64,000 nt of DNA from Leptothrix sp. (in: b-proteobacteria) (GTDB lineage: Bacteria; Pseudomonadota; Gammaproteobacteria; Burkholderiales; Burkholderiaceae_C): positions 24,239 to 88,238 of the forward strand of contig PNKV01000020.1 of assembly GCA_013822685.1 (NCBI GenBank). The letters run 5' to 3'. The stretch's first letter is position 1. Each line of letters starts with the position of its first letter. The position numbers and the translations under genes were made by a program. Below the pieces are notes generated by a model. The model was not told the DNA's origin. It searched no databases and was given only the letters and a program-made list of their open reading frames with translations. Of the stretch, positions 62,893 through 64,000 are shown in pieces.

Positions 62893-63918
62893 ATGGAATT
62901 TTTCCGCATCAAGCGCGACATCCCGTTCATGCGGCATGCGCTGATTTTCAACATTGTTTCGTTCCTGACTTTCGCCGCCGCGGTGTTCTTCCTGGTCACC
63001 CGCGGCCTGCACCTGTCGATCGAGTTCACCGGCGGTTCGGTCATCGAAGTGCAATACGCCCAGAGCGCCGACCTTGAAAAAGTGCGCCGCACCGTGGATG
63101 CGCTGGGTTATGGCGAAGTGCAGGTGCAGAACTTCGGCACCTCGCGCGATGTGCTGATCCGCCTGCCTTTGCGGGGCAGCCTGAAGCAGGCCGAGGTGGT
63201 GGACAAGGTGTTCGGCACCTTGTGCGCCGCCGAAAAGGGCGCAGTCACCATGCTGGCGCCCACGCCAAGCCACTCATCGTCCACCAAGGCCTGCCAGGCC
63301 GGTGGCCAGACCAGCCTGACCCTGCAGCGCAGCGAGTTCGTCGGACCGCAAGTGGGCAGTGAACTGGCCCGTGACGGCGCCCTGGCGCTGGGTGTGTCGG
63401 TGCTGGGCATCATGATCTACCTGGCCATCCGCTTCGAGTGGAAGTTCTCGGTCGCGGCCATCATCGCCAACCTGCACGACGTGATCATCATCCTGGGCTT
63501 CTTCGCCTACTTCCAGTGGGAGTTCTCGCTGTCGGTGCTGGCCGCGGTACTCGCGGTGCTGGGCTACTCGGTCAACGAATCGGTCGTGATCTTCGACCGG
63601 ATCCGAGAAACCTTCCGCCGCTACCGCAAGCTGAGCACGGCCCAGGTCATCGACCACGCCATCACCAGCACCATGAGCCGCACCATCATCACGCACGGTT
63701 CGACCCAGATGATGGTGGTGTCCATGCTGTTGTTCGGCGGCCCCACTTTGCATTACTTTGCAGTGGCCCTGACCATCGGCATCCTGTTTGGCATCTATTC
63801 GTCCGTCTTCGTGGCGGCGGCGATTGCGATGTGGTTGGGCGTGACCCGTGAAGACCTCATGAAAAGCACCAAGAAAGAGGTCGATCCCAACGATCCCAAC
63901 TCCGGGGCCGTGGTGTAG
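62893..63918 (+). CDS. secF: Protein translocase subunit SecF
   Basis: 341 aa, six transmembrane helices. IEFTGGSVIEVQY, the GYSVNESVVIFDRIRE motif and TSTMSRTIITHGST are typical. A longer-than-usual periplasmic loop (about residues 105-140) carries a Cys pair. Partner of SecD, 29 nt downstream of it. Confidence 0.97.
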   Translation: MEFFRIKRDIPFMRHALIFNIVSFLTFAAAVFFLVTRGLHLSIEFTGGSVIEVQYAQSADLEKVRRTVDALGYGEVQVQNFGTSRDVLIRLPLRGSLKQAEVVDKVFGTLCAAEKGAVTMLAPTPSHSSSTKACQAGGQTSLTLQRSEFVGPQVGSELARDGALALGVSVLGIMIYLAIRFEWKFSVAAIIANLHDVIIILGFFAYFQWEFSLSVLAAVLAVLGYSVNESVVIFDRIRETFRRYRKLSTAQVIDHAITSTMSRTIITHGSTQMMVVSMLLFGGPTLHYFAVALTIGILFGIYSSVFVAAAIAMWLGVTREDLMKSTKKEVDPNDPNSGAVV

Positions 63919-64000
63919 AGTTGATCAACCATGAAATGCTCGGCCTGTGAGGTAAGGCCGAGCCCTGCGGATCAACCGACCACATGTCATCCATAGGCTC

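Noticed and set aside
63931..63996. Tiny frame of 21 codons after secF
   Set aside because: No ribosome-binding site and it is covered by a hairpin; more likely non-coding.

Overview
This is a GC-rich chromosomal segment with dense, mostly short-spaced operons. It very probably comes from a betaproteobacterium of the order Burkholderiales. The signs are system II cytochrome c maturation (ResB/CcsA) beside a diheme cytochrome c4, a Calvin-cycle-type class II aldolase, a yajC-secD-secF cluster, hemJ instead of hemG, a PEP-CTERM protein, and a minor-pilin/pilY1 operon. There is no rRNA, tRNA, CRISPR array, insertion sequence or phage in the window.

Region 1 to 11594 (minus strand) is the most unusual part. 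Five genes read leftwards as one operon: a GAF-HlyD membrane-fusion protein, a PqqD/M50-protease/HlyD fusion, a shortened SecA-like ATPase, a periplasmic HlyD-type adaptor, and a giant DUF4347/cadherin/VCBS-type repeat protein. The giant protein begins with a LEPR-like motif (residues 17-26) and runs off the left edge. There is no ABC transporter and no TolC in the visible part. I read this as a candidate dedicated export system for a giant surface protein, powered by a SecA paralogue. That role is inferred, not demonstrated.

Region 11595 to 14712 is less GC-rich. It holds a FeeM/LuxI-like N-acyltransferase and, convergent to it with overlapping 3' ends, a six-TM hybrid histidine kinase. This could be a signal-maker and sensor pair. 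Region 14713 to 27613 carries core metabolism (fba, a glutathione-transferase-like gene, a DUF481 porin-like protein, purC, engB), then cytochrome c4-resB-ccsA-Crp regulator, a PEP-CTERM protein and a large diheme cytochrome. Region 27633 to 34101 has an OB-fold protein, a small conserved protein, a TonB-dependent receptor, a nitrilase-family amidase and glcE-glcF. Region 34393 to 42490 is a type IV minor-pilin operon (pilE-like, fimT, pilV, pilW, pilX, pilY1) ending in a TonB-C-domain protein.

Region 42491 to 54746 holds sseA, an epoxide-hydrolase-like enzyme, cnoX, purE-purK, sua5, a degenerate GDSL-type lipoprotein with a G10 tract and upstream 11-bp repeats, semiSWEET-dacB, tsaB-rimI-udg and a CorA-type transporter. 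Region 54761 to 63918 holds hemB, an intergenic structured small-RNA candidate with its own promoter and terminator, hemJ, a VanZ-family protein, a thioredoxin-like ferredoxin, a hydrolase, a PBP5-type carboxypeptidase with an altered KTG box, ybeD, yajC and secDF. Start codons were chosen by operon spacing, overlap, Shine-Dalgarno sequence and signal peptide. All functions are from sequence reading alone, without database searches. No gene-free stretch exceeds 300 bases; the longest (11595-11824, 14419-14712, 34102-34392, 55763-56052) are described in the features or findings.
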